Assembly: GCA_964472525.1 (NCBI GenBank)
Contig: CAYYLL010000005.1
Coordinates: 62,001 to 126,000 of the forward strand
Direction of reading: 5' to 3'
DNA: 64,000 nucleotides
DNA from: SZUA-37 sp964472525
GTDB lineage: Bacteria > Pseudomonadota > Gammaproteobacteria > UBA6429 > Thiohalophilaceae
The position numbers were made by a program, and so were the translations under genes. Below the pieces are notes generated by a model. The model did no database searches and was not told the origin of the DNA. It was given only the letters and a program-made list of their open reading frames with translations. Position 1 is the stretch's first letter; each line of letters begins with the position of its first letter. This document shows, one piece after another, positions 1 through 8,082 of this stretch.

Positions 1-219
1 AGCTGAATTCACCACACGTCGATGGATTTGTGCCAGCGTCGGATACGCGTAAATGGCTGCAGAAATGTCCCTTATCTTAGTGCCTGTTTGCATGGCTAAA
101 ACAATTTCATGGATAAGTTCACCTGCATGCGGACCCAAAATTGACGCGCCTAGTATTTTCCCCTTGTGTGTCACCAGTTTATAGAAGCCTGCTGTTAAAT
201 AGACTTTAACAGTAATATA
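1..219 (-). pseudogene. Truncated flavin disulfide reductase (MerA/Lpd-like), C-terminal dimerisation domain, runs off left edge
   Basis: Reading from 219 towards 1, the minus strand encodes the start of a pyridine-nucleotide-disulfide oxidoreductase dimerisation domain. The segments GFYKLVTHKGKILGASILG and PHAGELIHEIVLAMQTG, followed by AYPTLAQIHRRVVN, are typical of mercuric-reductase or dihydrolipoamide-dehydrogenase-like enzymes. The frame is closed by a TAA at 220-222, only about 11 codons before the homology starts, with no start codon, and the FAD and NAD domains that should precede it are absent. The 276-1100 cytochrome gene begins immediately beyond. I therefore read it as a 5'-truncated remnant left by a deletion or rearrangement. 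Its C-terminal end lies outside the window. Confidence 0.7.
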
Positions 220-275
220 TTATTTTTTCGTCACTCTTCCCCTACGAGAATTAAAACAAAGGAAACCATAATTAA

Positions 276-1100
276 TTACTTGTTTCTGTGCAGCTCACTT
301 ATAAGTCCCTTAATTCTTAATAAGTCACCGTCCAGTGCCGGCTGGCCATACCACCATTGATAATCTGGTGATTGATGTCCAATACCAAGGTATACATTCC
401 TTAAGTGCTGCTGCATTGATTTCATTATTGTTCTGGCGGGTTTAAGTTTAGCACGACTGAATTTTACGGATGCCTGATCGATAAGCTTTAATCCTTCACG
501 TACTTTTTTGCGAGCGATCTCCAACATGCTTTCACCATTAACTAATAAACGTGTGATATATCGAGGTGCATGGCAGTTCTGACAGACACTGCGTATTCTG
601 CCTTCAATTTTATCTGCTGCATTATTATCCATTAACGAAGGTCGGGTCATATTGTTTATATTATGATCTGCACTATGTAGATGGCAATAACTACAACCTG
701 GGGCACGATAGTTTGCCATAGAAAGGGATTGTTGCCAGTCATAACTGTTTTTTTCCAGCTGCATAATGATGCCATGTTTTGAACTGGTATAGCTGTGTAC
801 AACGGGTGCTTTTTTTCCACCATGGCAGTCAATGCAAGTTGAGTCACGACGTGCATGGCTGGCTGCTTTCTTATGAAGTTTTCCATGGCAGGCAACACAA
901 TTAGTTACAGGTTGCGTACGGGCATGAATACTTTTCCCCCAGTCTTTTATCAGCTGGGGCTTGTCTTTTTCATGGCATTGAATGCAGGCTTTGTTTTCAA
1001 TAATACCTGTTGGGGCGGGCTTATCGGCGGCATATGTCTGGATACTGATTAGACCTAAAATAAAAACCGGAAAATATTTTCTGAATAAACAGAATCCCAT
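276..1100 (-). CDS. Pentahaem c-type cytochrome, shortened paralogue of the HAO-like octahaem protein
   Basis: A secreted cytochrome of 274 aa with an N-terminal signal peptide (FPVFILGLISIQTYA, cleavage before ADKP). Five CXXCH haem sites are visible: CIQCH, CVACH, CIDCH, CSYCH and CQNCH. The first two match haems 1 and 2 of the upstream octahaem protein (both have KDW shortly after haem 1 and CxACHG at haem 2). The segment SSKHG then DW then ANYRAPGCSYCH matches its haem 6-7 region. Haem sites equivalent to 3-5, including the family's catalytic haem-4 position, appear to be missing. The C-terminus ends in a helix region with SPDYQWWYGQ, an HAO-family-like feature. The start overlaps the stop of the octahaem gene (TAATG), so the two are probably translated together. 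An electron-transfer role is more likely than catalysis; the substrate is unknown. Confidence 0.85.
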   Translation of the reverse strand: MGFCLFRKYFPVFILGLISIQTYAADKPAPTGIIENKACIQCHEKDKPQLIKDWGKSIHARTQPVTNCVACHGKLHKKAASHARRDSTCIDCHGGKKAPVVHSYTSSKHGIIMQLEKNSYDWQQSLSMANYRAPGCSYCHLHSADHNINNMTRPSLMDNNAADKIEGRIRSVCQNCHAPRYITRLLVNGESMLEIARKKVREGLKLIDQASVKFSRAKLKPARTIMKSMQQHLRNVYLGIGHQSPDYQWWYGQPALDGDLLRIKGLISELHRNK

Positions 1101-2446
1101 TAGTTATTCTCCCGGTTAAAATCAGTATATTCACCCTTCAACCAGATATCTTTAATAGTGCTTTCATCTATTTTTATTTTTCCTTGTGTCCGTAGTTTTT
1201 CTGCCTTGAGTTTTATTTCTTTCAAACTTATATCTATTGATTTATGTGCTTTGTTAACAAAGGAAATATCACCATGGGCAGAACCCTTGTAGGCACCCAG
1301 ATTTCCGAAGTACCACATTTCAAAATAGTCCCGTTCGATGGGCGATACATTATAAAAAGCAGAGGCCTGTCCTTCAAAAAAACCAATTCGTTCTCGTTGA
1401 AATAAACTATCTGCATCGTCACCAGGGTAAAAAGGTCGCTGAGCGACGGATGGGAACAGGTTATTACTTGCACGCAGATCTTTAAGAATACCTTCAGCTT
1501 CATAGAGCTTGTTCCATGTTCGTTTACGTTCAACATCCATGGATTTAAGTTGCTGTGCTGACCAATCCTTATCATGGCAATCACTGCAAAGCTTTATCCA
1601 CTTCTTACGTTTTATTTTATTACCTGCACTTAATGGATTAATTTCTTTAAGACCAAATTTCCAGATTGATTTATCCGCCACCTGATGCTTGCCTTCATCC
1701 ATATGACAATAAGCACAGGTGGGTGCCGGATAATTACCCTTTTTAAGTGGTTTTGACCAGTCCCAGTTTTCACCTTCTTTAAGATAAATCTGACCATGAG
1801 CAGAATTAAAAAATGTTTCATCATCAGGGTGTGGCGGTCCACTATGACAGGTAATGCAGGCTTCAGGTCGTCGTGCTTCGGCAGCACTGAATTTATGACG
1901 ACTATGACAAGAGTCACATTTGGTGGCAACTGAATGACATTGCAGGCAAGCGGTTACTTCAGCCTTTGGTTTATCAACAAAATGTTTTGCATCCAATGCT
2001 CGCTCCATCGCCAGTGCATGACTGGGGAAACCATAACGTTTTTCATCTTTAAACTGGTTATGCTGTTTGCTATGGCATGTGGCACAGACTTTCGGTGTGG
2101 GTAAATGCAGATTCTCATGGTTGCTGCCATGACAGGCGTTGCAATAAACTTTTTTATCTACTTTTGAATGACGTGATGCCTGCCAGTCTTTTACAATCCC
2201 CGGCGTTACTGCCTTATGACAATTGATACAGTCTTTGCCCTCAAAGACACCTACAACTGATTTTACTGATTGATAAAAATCATCAGGATTCCAGTAAGCA
2301 AAAAGTGCATCCGGTAACCAGTCACGAGAATATAAGCCGGCACCCTCACCGCTCTTGCTCCAGTTAACATAATAAAAACCAGCCGGAATAAAAATCAGGG
2401 AAAGAATGACCGGTATCCAAATATACTTTACATGTCTGGATTTCAT
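1100..2446 (-). CDS. Octahaem c-type cytochrome of the hydroxylamine oxidoreductase (HAO) family
   Basis: Membrane-anchored periplasmic multihaem protein. An N-terminal hydrophobic helix (YIWIPVILSLIFIPAGFYYV) is followed by eight CXXCH sites at roughly residues 73, 102, 121, 167, 177, 197, 244 and 288. The fourth and fifth sites lie close together, followed by SRHKFSAAEARRPE and then CITCHSGPPHP, an arrangement characteristic of HAO-type octahaem cytochromes, in which haem 4 is the active site. A long helical C-terminal part follows. The start chosen is the ATG at 2446, preceded by GGAAAGGGCG and overlapping the previous stop as ATGA; a GTG five codons upstream is less likely. HAO relatives oxidise hydroxylamine or hydrazine, or reduce nitrite. 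I could not identify the active-site cross-linking tyrosine by eye, so the direction and substrate are open. Confidence 0.85.
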   Translation of the reverse strand: MKSRHVKYIWIPVILSLIFIPAGFYYVNWSKSGEGAGLYSRDWLPDALFAYWNPDDFYQSVKSVVGVFEGKDCINCHKAVTPGIVKDWQASRHSKVDKKVYCNACHGSNHENLHLPTPKVCATCHSKQHNQFKDEKRYGFPSHALAMERALDAKHFVDKPKAEVTACLQCHSVATKCDSCHSRHKFSAAEARRPEACITCHSGPPHPDDETFFNSAHGQIYLKEGENWDWSKPLKKGNYPAPTCAYCHMDEGKHQVADKSIWKFGLKEINPLSAGNKIKRKKWIKLCSDCHDKDWSAQQLKSMDVERKRTWNKLYEAEGILKDLRASNNLFPSVAQRPFYPGDDADSLFQRERIGFFEGQASAFYNVSPIERDYFEMWYFGNLGAYKGSAHGDISFVNKAHKSIDISLKEIKLKAEKLRTQGKIKIDESTIKDIWLKGEYTDFNRENN

Positions 2447-2655
2447 GAACGCCCTTTCCACCAGCGCACAAAACCCAGTAAGAGCAGAATAAGTACAGAT
2501 ATCCAGAGTAACAAAAATAAACCGCCTCCAGCTCCCTGCTGTGTACCTGCTATGACTTGTTCGCTATTTTCTAATAACATCATGTGACCTTTATTGTGAT
2601 GAGCACAGACAGCTGATGAAAATAACATCATTAAAATTGCCATTACAAATTTCAT
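2443..2655 (-). CDS. Small membrane protein of the multihaem cytochrome operon (70 aa)
   Basis: No family recognised. It has an N-terminal signal-like segment (MKFVMAILMMLFSSAVCAHH), a short His-containing periplasmic stretch (HHNKGHMM), a glycine-rich hinge and one C-terminal transmembrane helix (LFLLLWISVLILLLLGFV) ending in a basic cytoplasmic tail. It sits between the NapH-GltD fusion and the octahaem gene, overlapping both by 4 bp (ATGA at each junction), so all three are very probably co-translated. A role as a membrane anchor or assembly subunit linking the periplasmic cytochromes to the membrane iron-sulfur protein is inferred from position only. The HAO partner HaoB also lies in the membrane, but no similarity to it is claimed. 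Confidence 0.75.
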   Translation of the reverse strand: MKFVMAILMMLFSSAVCAHHNKGHMMLLENSEQVIAGTQQGAGGGLFLLLWISVLILLLLGFVRWWKGRS

Positions 2656-5054
2656 CCGTGTTCTCCAGCTTGATACTTCGTGGCTGCAACTGTGATTGGT
2701 TGTTTAATATTAATTTTCTGTTTGAACTTTGTTCTGATTTTCTCTAGAGGCTTAAAGCTTTGCAAAATACCCTCTGCTGCAGTTCGTCCTGAAACAATTG
2801 CCGTTACCACCAGATCCGGCCCATTGGTATTATCGCCACCAGCATAGATTTTTTTATGGCTGGTCTGCCCCCGTTTGTTAATAACAATGGTGCCCTGCTC
2901 ATTGGTCTGTATATCCAGTTGAGTCATCCAGTTTTCTGTTTTGTTAATCTGGCCTATAGCAAAGATAACTGAATCACAATCTATACTGGTATCAATATCA
3001 TGATTTTTAAAGCAGATACTGCTCACTGTTTTATCCCCCCGTATTTCCACAGGATAATGATCAAACACAAAATGCACACCTTCATCCACTGCTGCCAGTT
3101 TTTCTTTAGCTGAAGCACGCATTTTTTCTTCTGAGCCACGATAAACAACCGTTACTTTTGATGCCCCCTGGCGTATTGCAGAGCGGGCACAGTCCATAGC
3201 ACTGTCTCCACCACCTAATACAATGACCTGTTTAGCATTCATAGCGGTGTAATTCTGCTGCTGATTAATTTCAGACAGATATGAAATAGCATCTGTTACA
3301 CCAATCAATTGCTGACCGGGTAATTTTAAATTTCGTGAACTTTGTGCGCCCGTACCCATAAAAATAGCATCATTATTTTGAAGCAGTTGTTGTAAAAGTT
3401 CTGCATCAACATTTTTAGCCAGTTCAAATACTACACCTTGTTGTTGTAATAATTCATAGCGTTTTTTCAACATACTTTTATCTAATTTAAAAGATGGAAC
3501 GGCTGTTGCCAGTAAACCACCAATGACTTTTTCCCGCTCATAAACCGTTATCTTGCAACCCGCTTTACTGAGTTCATCAGCACAGGCCAATCCGGCAGGG
3601 CCAGCACCTATAATGGCAACCTGCTTTTTAATAGAGGCTGTTTTTATCTGTGCTTGCCAGTTATTTTCTAATGCGGTATTTGTGAGATAACGCTCAATTG
3701 CACCAATGGTGACTGCACCACCAGGCTCATTTGCTTTGGTACATGCTCCTTCACAAAGTCGATGTTGCGGACAAAGTGTTCCACAAATTTCAGGCATGTT
3801 ACTGGTGCTTTGCGCAATGACTGCTGCCTGTTGTATATTTCCTGCAGCTACTTGTTCCAACCATTCCGGAATACGATTTTGTAATGGACATGCATTACTG
3901 CAACCGGGTAAACCACAATCCAGACAGCGACTGGCCTGTGCTTGCATACTGGCAAGCTCGGGGGTACGAGTTATTTCAGCCCAATCTGTTTTACGTTCAA
4001 TCGCAGGTCGCAGATCGTAGTCTTTACGGTTGATATTGGCTGGCTTATCACGTTTTAGTAAGTAGCTGGCATTTTGTACCAGCGTTTTTTTAAACAGATT
4101 TCGTACATCTCTAATTTCCAGTGCATCAGTGGGACAGGACACCACGCATCGAGCACAACCCATGCAATCTTCCAGTGCGGTAACACGGCCAGCATCCATA
4201 CCCTGATGCCACACAGGTATTCCCATATCACATACCTGTTCACAACGTTGGCAGTCAATACACTTTTCCGTGTCCATGTTAATACCATAAAAACCCGCAT
4301 GATTAAGCAAGCCAAAAGTTGCACCGTAAGGACAGAGATAACGACAATAAAAACGATTACCAACTAACGGGGCGATAAAAAAACTGCCAAAATAAGTCAT
4401 GGCAACAACTAAATAAAAACCACCAACAAAGCTGACCGTCCAGGAGTTAGGAGGGAACTGTGTCACCACCATCACACCAACATAGTAACTAAAGAAAATC
4501 CATTTGGAATGACGTAATGCCCAGGTCCAGTTAGAGCGCAGGGTACGATCACGAAAAACAAAACCAACCGTTTCTCGAATACCAACACAGGGGCAGTTAA
4601 ATCCACAGATAATCCGGCGACCAAACAAAAACACTGCAGCAAGAATTAAAAAGAAAGTAATCGTTCCGGGAACATGTAAAGATGGAAAAACAGGCTGAGC
4701 CCAGAGAAAACCAACATAAGGTTCATAAACAGGATACAGCCAGGGAATTAACCACCAGAATACGGTGACCATGGTCACCAGAATAATCAGACGTTTTCGG
4801 GTGTAAATGTTTTTTTCTGCAATAATTCGCCAAAGTCCAAAACCCAGAATAATGGCATATTCCGTATAACGATTTAGCCAGATAGGATTTTCAAACCACA
4901 TCAACCAGCTTTCATTTAGCCAGCCAACAAAAGCGAGGGTAAAAGCCAGCATACTGAATATCTGAACGGACAGGCTATAACGCGATGGCATAAGATCCTG
5001 TTGCGAGCTATTCAGGCTACGGGGCTGATGGTTAATTATGTTTTTGCTTTGCAT
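2652..5054 (-). CDS. NapH/NosR-type membrane ferredoxin fused to a GltD-like NAD(P)H flavin oxidoreductase
   Basis: An 800-aa two-part protein. Residues about 25-220 form several transmembrane helices, with a cytoplasmic cysteine motif CGFNCPCVG near 150 and CRYLCPYGA near 235. Then come two 4Fe-4S sites (CIDCQRCEQVCDMG and CMGCARCVVSC), as in NapH, NosR and CcoG. From about 370 it continues as a glutamate-synthase small-subunit-like module: CLDCGLPGCSNAC cysteines, the FAD Rossmann motif IIGAGPAGLACADELSKAG near 475, the second dinucleotide motif VLGGGDSAMDCARSAI near 600, and a C-terminal GGDNTNGPDLVVTA FAD-binding element. The ATG at 5054 is preferred over a GTG one codon earlier. Such a protein could move electrons between cytoplasmic NAD(P)H, quinol and the periplasmic cytochromes encoded downstream. 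The fused architecture is seen directly; the electron path is inferred. Confidence 0.85.
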   Translation of the reverse strand: MQSKNIINHQPRSLNSSQQDLMPSRYSLSVQIFSMLAFTLAFVGWLNESWLMWFENPIWLNRYTEYAIILGFGLWRIIAEKNIYTRKRLIILVTMVTVFWWLIPWLYPVYEPYVGFLWAQPVFPSLHVPGTITFFLILAAVFLFGRRIICGFNCPCVGIRETVGFVFRDRTLRSNWTWALRHSKWIFFSYYVGVMVVTQFPPNSWTVSFVGGFYLVVAMTYFGSFFIAPLVGNRFYCRYLCPYGATFGLLNHAGFYGINMDTEKCIDCQRCEQVCDMGIPVWHQGMDAGRVTALEDCMGCARCVVSCPTDALEIRDVRNLFKKTLVQNASYLLKRDKPANINRKDYDLRPAIERKTDWAEITRTPELASMQAQASRCLDCGLPGCSNACPLQNRIPEWLEQVAAGNIQQAAVIAQSTSNMPEICGTLCPQHRLCEGACTKANEPGGAVTIGAIERYLTNTALENNWQAQIKTASIKKQVAIIGAGPAGLACADELSKAGCKITVYEREKVIGGLLATAVPSFKLDKSMLKKRYELLQQQGVVFELAKNVDAELLQQLLQNNDAIFMGTGAQSSRNLKLPGQQLIGVTDAISYLSEINQQQNYTAMNAKQVIVLGGGDSAMDCARSAIRQGASKVTVVYRGSEEKMRASAKEKLAAVDEGVHFVFDHYPVEIRGDKTVSSICFKNHDIDTSIDCDSVIFAIGQINKTENWMTQLDIQTNEQGTIVINKRGQTSHKKIYAGGDNTNGPDLVVTAIVSGRTAAEGILQSFKPLEKIRTKFKQKINIKQPITVAATKYQAGEHG

Positions 5055-5138
5055 CACTCTATTCTTTTCACTGTAGTAAAATCTTTTGTAAAAGCACGAA
5101 CAGATAAGTTTTATAAATTATATTCCATTGATATCATT

Positions 5139-5912
5139 TTAAATTACACTCTTGAACATAATATAACTGGCAACAAAAACTAAAAATATTCCAAAGCCTC
5201 GCTGTAACAACGCAGCGGGTAAACGATTACTAATATGGCTACCGATAATACTGCTAACGATAGCGACACCCGTAAAACTTGCCATTAACGAATAGTTAAT
5301 TTCAACTGCACCTGCATAACCGGCGAATCCTGCGAACGATTTAAGTGCAACAATACTCAGAGAAGTACCAACAGCCTGTTTCATTGACAAGCCAGATAAC
5401 AGAACTAATGCAGGTACAATTAAGAATCCACCACCAACACCCACTACCCCAGTTAATACTCCTACTGTTACACCGTGAATGGCAATATGTGTATATTGAA
5501 ATTTGTCGCAACTACCATCAAGGCATTCCACAGCAGCAGCAGCAACAGACTTATGATTTTGTTTTTGATTCAACATTTTCCATGCGGCGGCATACATAAC
5601 GAGGGCAAAGATAGTTAGTTGAATCGTGACAGGTGTGATAACACCCAATAATGCACCACCATAGGTGCCCATCATCCCAAAAGCACCAAAGACTGCAGTC
5701 ACTTTTAAATTAACATTGCCATGCCGCCAATGCTGTACGGATGTAATTGTTGCCGTAATCGCTACAATTCCAAGACTCATCGCAATGGCAGATTTTGGCT
5801 CAATATTTAGCAAATAAAGCAATGCTGGTGTTGTTGCTATCGAGCCCCCACTACCAAAGATTCCTAACAATAAACCTGTAAATAAACCCGCTAAAAGAAT
5901 TGTTAAAGACAT
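5139..5912 (-). CDS. TauE/SafE (TSUP) family anion exporter
   Basis: Polytopic inner-membrane protein of 257 aa with the two-repeat TSUP layout. The first repeat contains GLLLGIFGSGGSIATTPALLY, and the second GVLTGVVGVGGGFLIVPALV. About eight hydrophobic helices are visible. Members export sulfite, sulfoacetate or related organosulfur anions, or take up sulfur compounds. The start is the ATG at 5912, with AGCAGGTG just upstream; a TTG six codons earlier would place the ribosome-binding site inside the gene. It is transcribed alone towards the redox operon. A 20-bp inverted repeat lies just upstream. The substrate is not determinable from sequence. Confidence 0.85.
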   Translation of the reverse strand: MSLTILLAGLFTGLLLGIFGSGGSIATTPALLYLLNIEPKSAIAMSLGIVAITATITSVQHWRHGNVNLKVTAVFGAFGMMGTYGGALLGVITPVTIQLTIFALVMYAAAWKMLNQKQNHKSVAAAAVECLDGSCDKFQYTHIAIHGVTVGVLTGVVGVGGGFLIVPALVLLSGLSMKQAVGTSLSIVALKSFAGFAGYAGAVEINYSLMASFTGVAIVSSIIGSHISNRLPAALLQRGFGIFLVFVASYIMFKSVI

Positions 5913-5924
5913 AAAACACCTGCT

Positions 5925-5944
5925 ATTCAATTAATTACTTGAAT
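5925..5944. promoter_or_regulatory. Inverted repeat upstream of the TauE-family gene, candidate operator
   Basis: ATTCAATTAATTACTTGAAT has 6-bp inverted arms (ATTCAA and TTGAAT) around an AT-rich 8-bp centre. It lies 12-32 bp upstream of the ATG, where a repressor would block transcription. ArsR-type persulfide sensors (SqrR/BigR group) use ATTC/GAAT dyads near sulfur genes, but the spacing here is 12 bp between ATTC and GAAT, so the regulator is only a guess. Confidence 0.35.
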
Positions 5945-6061
5945 AATAGAATAACGTATACTGAAACAATGTCAAGCATAAACAGGGGAAAGTCACTAAA
6001 TAATCTATCTTATTGATTTACATAGCTTTACAATGATGAAGATTGTTTCAACAGTTTAAAA

Positions 6062-6997
6062 TTAGCTAACTAGACAATTATCTAGGTCACGCATAATCCC
6101 CATTTTATTTAAAACGCTGAGTGAAATAATCTCGATACGGTTAATCTCACTCTTTTCCGATGATTGCAGCATAAAAGCACCTTCAGAGTAATTGATCACA
6201 ACAAAACCAGTATTCGTATGAACAAAGCCTTTAATCCGTTCGGCATGTAGCTGCCCTAAAAACACGCTAAGCTTTTGTGCATCAAAAATGCAAGCCGCTG
6301 GTAACTCAATGCTCACCTTATTAAAGCTGGATTCAAATTCCCCGCTAAGTAATGCTCGGCCAGCAAGCTTAGAAGATTGATGTGCCGCGTTGAGCCACTC
6401 CAGCTGTATTTCACCCTGAGTCACCCATGCAGTGGATTTGACACCGTTGTATTGTGCGATAAAGTCGGCAAAATATTGTTTATCTTCGCTACCACATAAG
6501 TCGGTTTTATTGGCGACCACCCTGTCGGCTACATCGAGCTGATCGATAAATAATTCACTTTCGAGGTAACGTGCTTCTTTTAACTTCCGGGGATCAAGCA
6601 AGCACAGGCAAGCTCGCATATCTAGTACGCCGTGATAGAGTTGTTCAGTTAATGATTTCAGAATTTTACGGGGATGCCCCATTCCACTGGGTTCAATAAT
6701 CAATCTGTCAGGATGAGTTTGTTTTAATAGTTGGTTAACTGCAACTTGCAACGGCAAGCCTGCCGCACAGCAGATGCAACCTCCGGGAACTTGCTTAATC
6801 GTAATGGATGTATCATTATTTTGCATAAGATGGCCATCAATCCCCATCTCACCAAACTCATTAACCAGAACAGCCCAATGCTCGGTAGGCAAACGTTTAT
6901 TAAGCAGTTTAATAATGGCTGTTGTTTTACCTACACCTAAAAAACCGGTAATAATATTGGTCTTAACATTGCAGATAGGTTGATTATTTTGTGTCAT
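6062..6997 (-). CDS. CobW/COG0523-family GTP-binding metallochaperone
   Basis: G3E-family P-loop GTPase of 311 aa. Walker A is GFLGVGKTT (about residue 18). A conserved NEFGEMGIDG segment follows, then the metal-binding CxCC motif in GGCICCAAG (about residue 75), and the guanine-specificity motif NKTDL (about residue 165). The C-terminal domain is the small CobW_C-like fold, without the His-rich loop of nickel chaperones. The family delivers zinc, cobalt or other metals to client proteins. It stands alone and is divergent from moxR. No Zur-like site is obvious upstream, and the metal is unknown. Confidence 0.85.
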   Translation of the reverse strand: MTQNNQPICNVKTNIITGFLGVGKTTAIIKLLNKRLPTEHWAVLVNEFGEMGIDGHLMQNNDTSITIKQVPGGCICCAAGLPLQVAVNQLLKQTHPDRLIIEPSGMGHPRKILKSLTEQLYHGVLDMRACLCLLDPRKLKEARYLESELFIDQLDVADRVVANKTDLCGSEDKQYFADFIAQYNGVKSTAWVTQGEIQLEWLNAAHQSSKLAGRALLSGEFESSFNKVSIELPAACIFDAQKLSVFLGQLHAERIKGFVHTNTGFVVINYSEGAFMLQSSEKSEINRIEIISLSVLNKMGIMRDLDNCLVS

Positions 6998-7104
6998 TAG
7001 CGATTAATAGATATAGTATACTGAGTGAGTCATTAAACGTTTGAAAATATCCGCTATTTTAGCATTTAACTACAATGAACAATTAACTTAAGGTATCAAG
7101 CTAC

Positions 7105-8070
7105 ATGCAAGAAACACAGGCAGCCTTCTCGCAATTACGTGAAGATTTACAGTCCGTCATTATAGGCCAGTCTGCTCTCATCGACAGACTCATTATTGGT
7201 TTACTAACCGGAGGTCATTTATTGCTTGAAGGACCACCGGGACTGGCAAAAACAACGGCGGTTAAAGCACTGGCTAGCGGTGTGCATGCCCATTTTCAAC
7301 GTATTCAATTTACGCCCGACCTGATGCCATCAGATATTACCGGCAGTGATATCTTTGACCCGAATACCAGTGAATTTAAATTCTCTGCAGGTCCACTTTT
7401 TAATGAAATCGTTTTAGCTGACGAAATCAACCGTGCGCCACCCAAAGTTCAATCGGCACTGCTCGAAGCAATGGGGGAACATCAGGTATCCGTTGGCAGT
7501 ACGACTCATCCGCTTCCTGATTTGTTTTTTGTTATGGCAACCCAGAATCCATTAGAGCAAATGGGCACCTACCCGTTACCAGAAGCACAACTTGATCGTT
7601 TCTTATTACATGTGGTCATTGACTACCCGTCCAATGAAAATGAATTACTTATTTTAAAGCGTGATCGTCAAACTCATTTTGGTGATGACAATTTATTGAA
7701 CTCAAGCTTATTACAACCCGAAACAGTATTAAAAGCACGACGTCAGGTTGCAGAAATACATGTTGAAGAATCGCTGGAAAAATATGTGGTCAATATTGTA
7801 ACTGCCACACGTGATATTGAAAAAATTGATAATAGTTGGGGCGGTTATATAGACTCACCTGCATCACCTCGAGCATCAATCTCGTTATTACGTGCTGCAA
7901 GCGCGTTGGCTTATCTGAATGCACGTGATTATCTTATTCCCGATGATATTATTGAAGTTGCTCCCGATATTTTACGTCATCGTATTATTCCCAGTTTTAC
8001 TGCTAAAGCAAATAATGTCACCGCCGATCAACTTATCGATAAAATTATTGAATTGATCAATATTCCATAA
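7105..8070 (+). CDS. MoxR-family AAA+ ATPase
   Basis: A 321-aa MoxR ATPase. It has Walker A GPPGLAKTT near residue 43, Walker B LADEINRAPPKVQSALLEAM near 110, sensor region MATQNPLEQMGTYPLPEAQLDRF near 150, and a C-terminal helical lid with SPRASISLLRAA. An AAGGT ribosome-binding site precedes the ATG. MoxR proteins act as chaperone-like ATPases that activate enzymes or metal insertion together with von Willebrand A proteins. It heads a six-gene run (MoxR, DUF58, small membrane protein, two vWA proteins, BatD-like) with gaps of 12 bp or less, the usual MoxR-Bat arrangement. Confidence 0.9.
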   Translation: MQETQAAFSQLREDLQSVIIGQSALIDRLIIGLLTGGHLLLEGPPGLAKTTAVKALASGVHAHFQRIQFTPDLMPSDITGSDIFDPNTSEFKFSAGPLFNEIVLADEINRAPPKVQSALLEAMGEHQVSVGSTTHPLPDLFFVMATQNPLEQMGTYPLPEAQLDRFLLHVVIDYPSNENELLILKRDRQTHFGDDNLLNSSLLQPETVLKARRQVAEIHVEESLEKYVVNIVTATRDIEKIDNSWGGYIDSPASPRASISLLRAASALAYLNARDYLIPDDIIEVAPDILRHRIIPSFTAKANNVTADQLIDKIIELINIP

Positions 8071-8082
8071 AATCATACATAC

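Noticed and set aside
4074..4367. Plus-strand open frame opposite the NapH-GltD fusion
   Set aside because: It lies entirely inside the coding frame of a strong, cysteine-motif-containing protein on the other strand; antisense of such genes often stays open.
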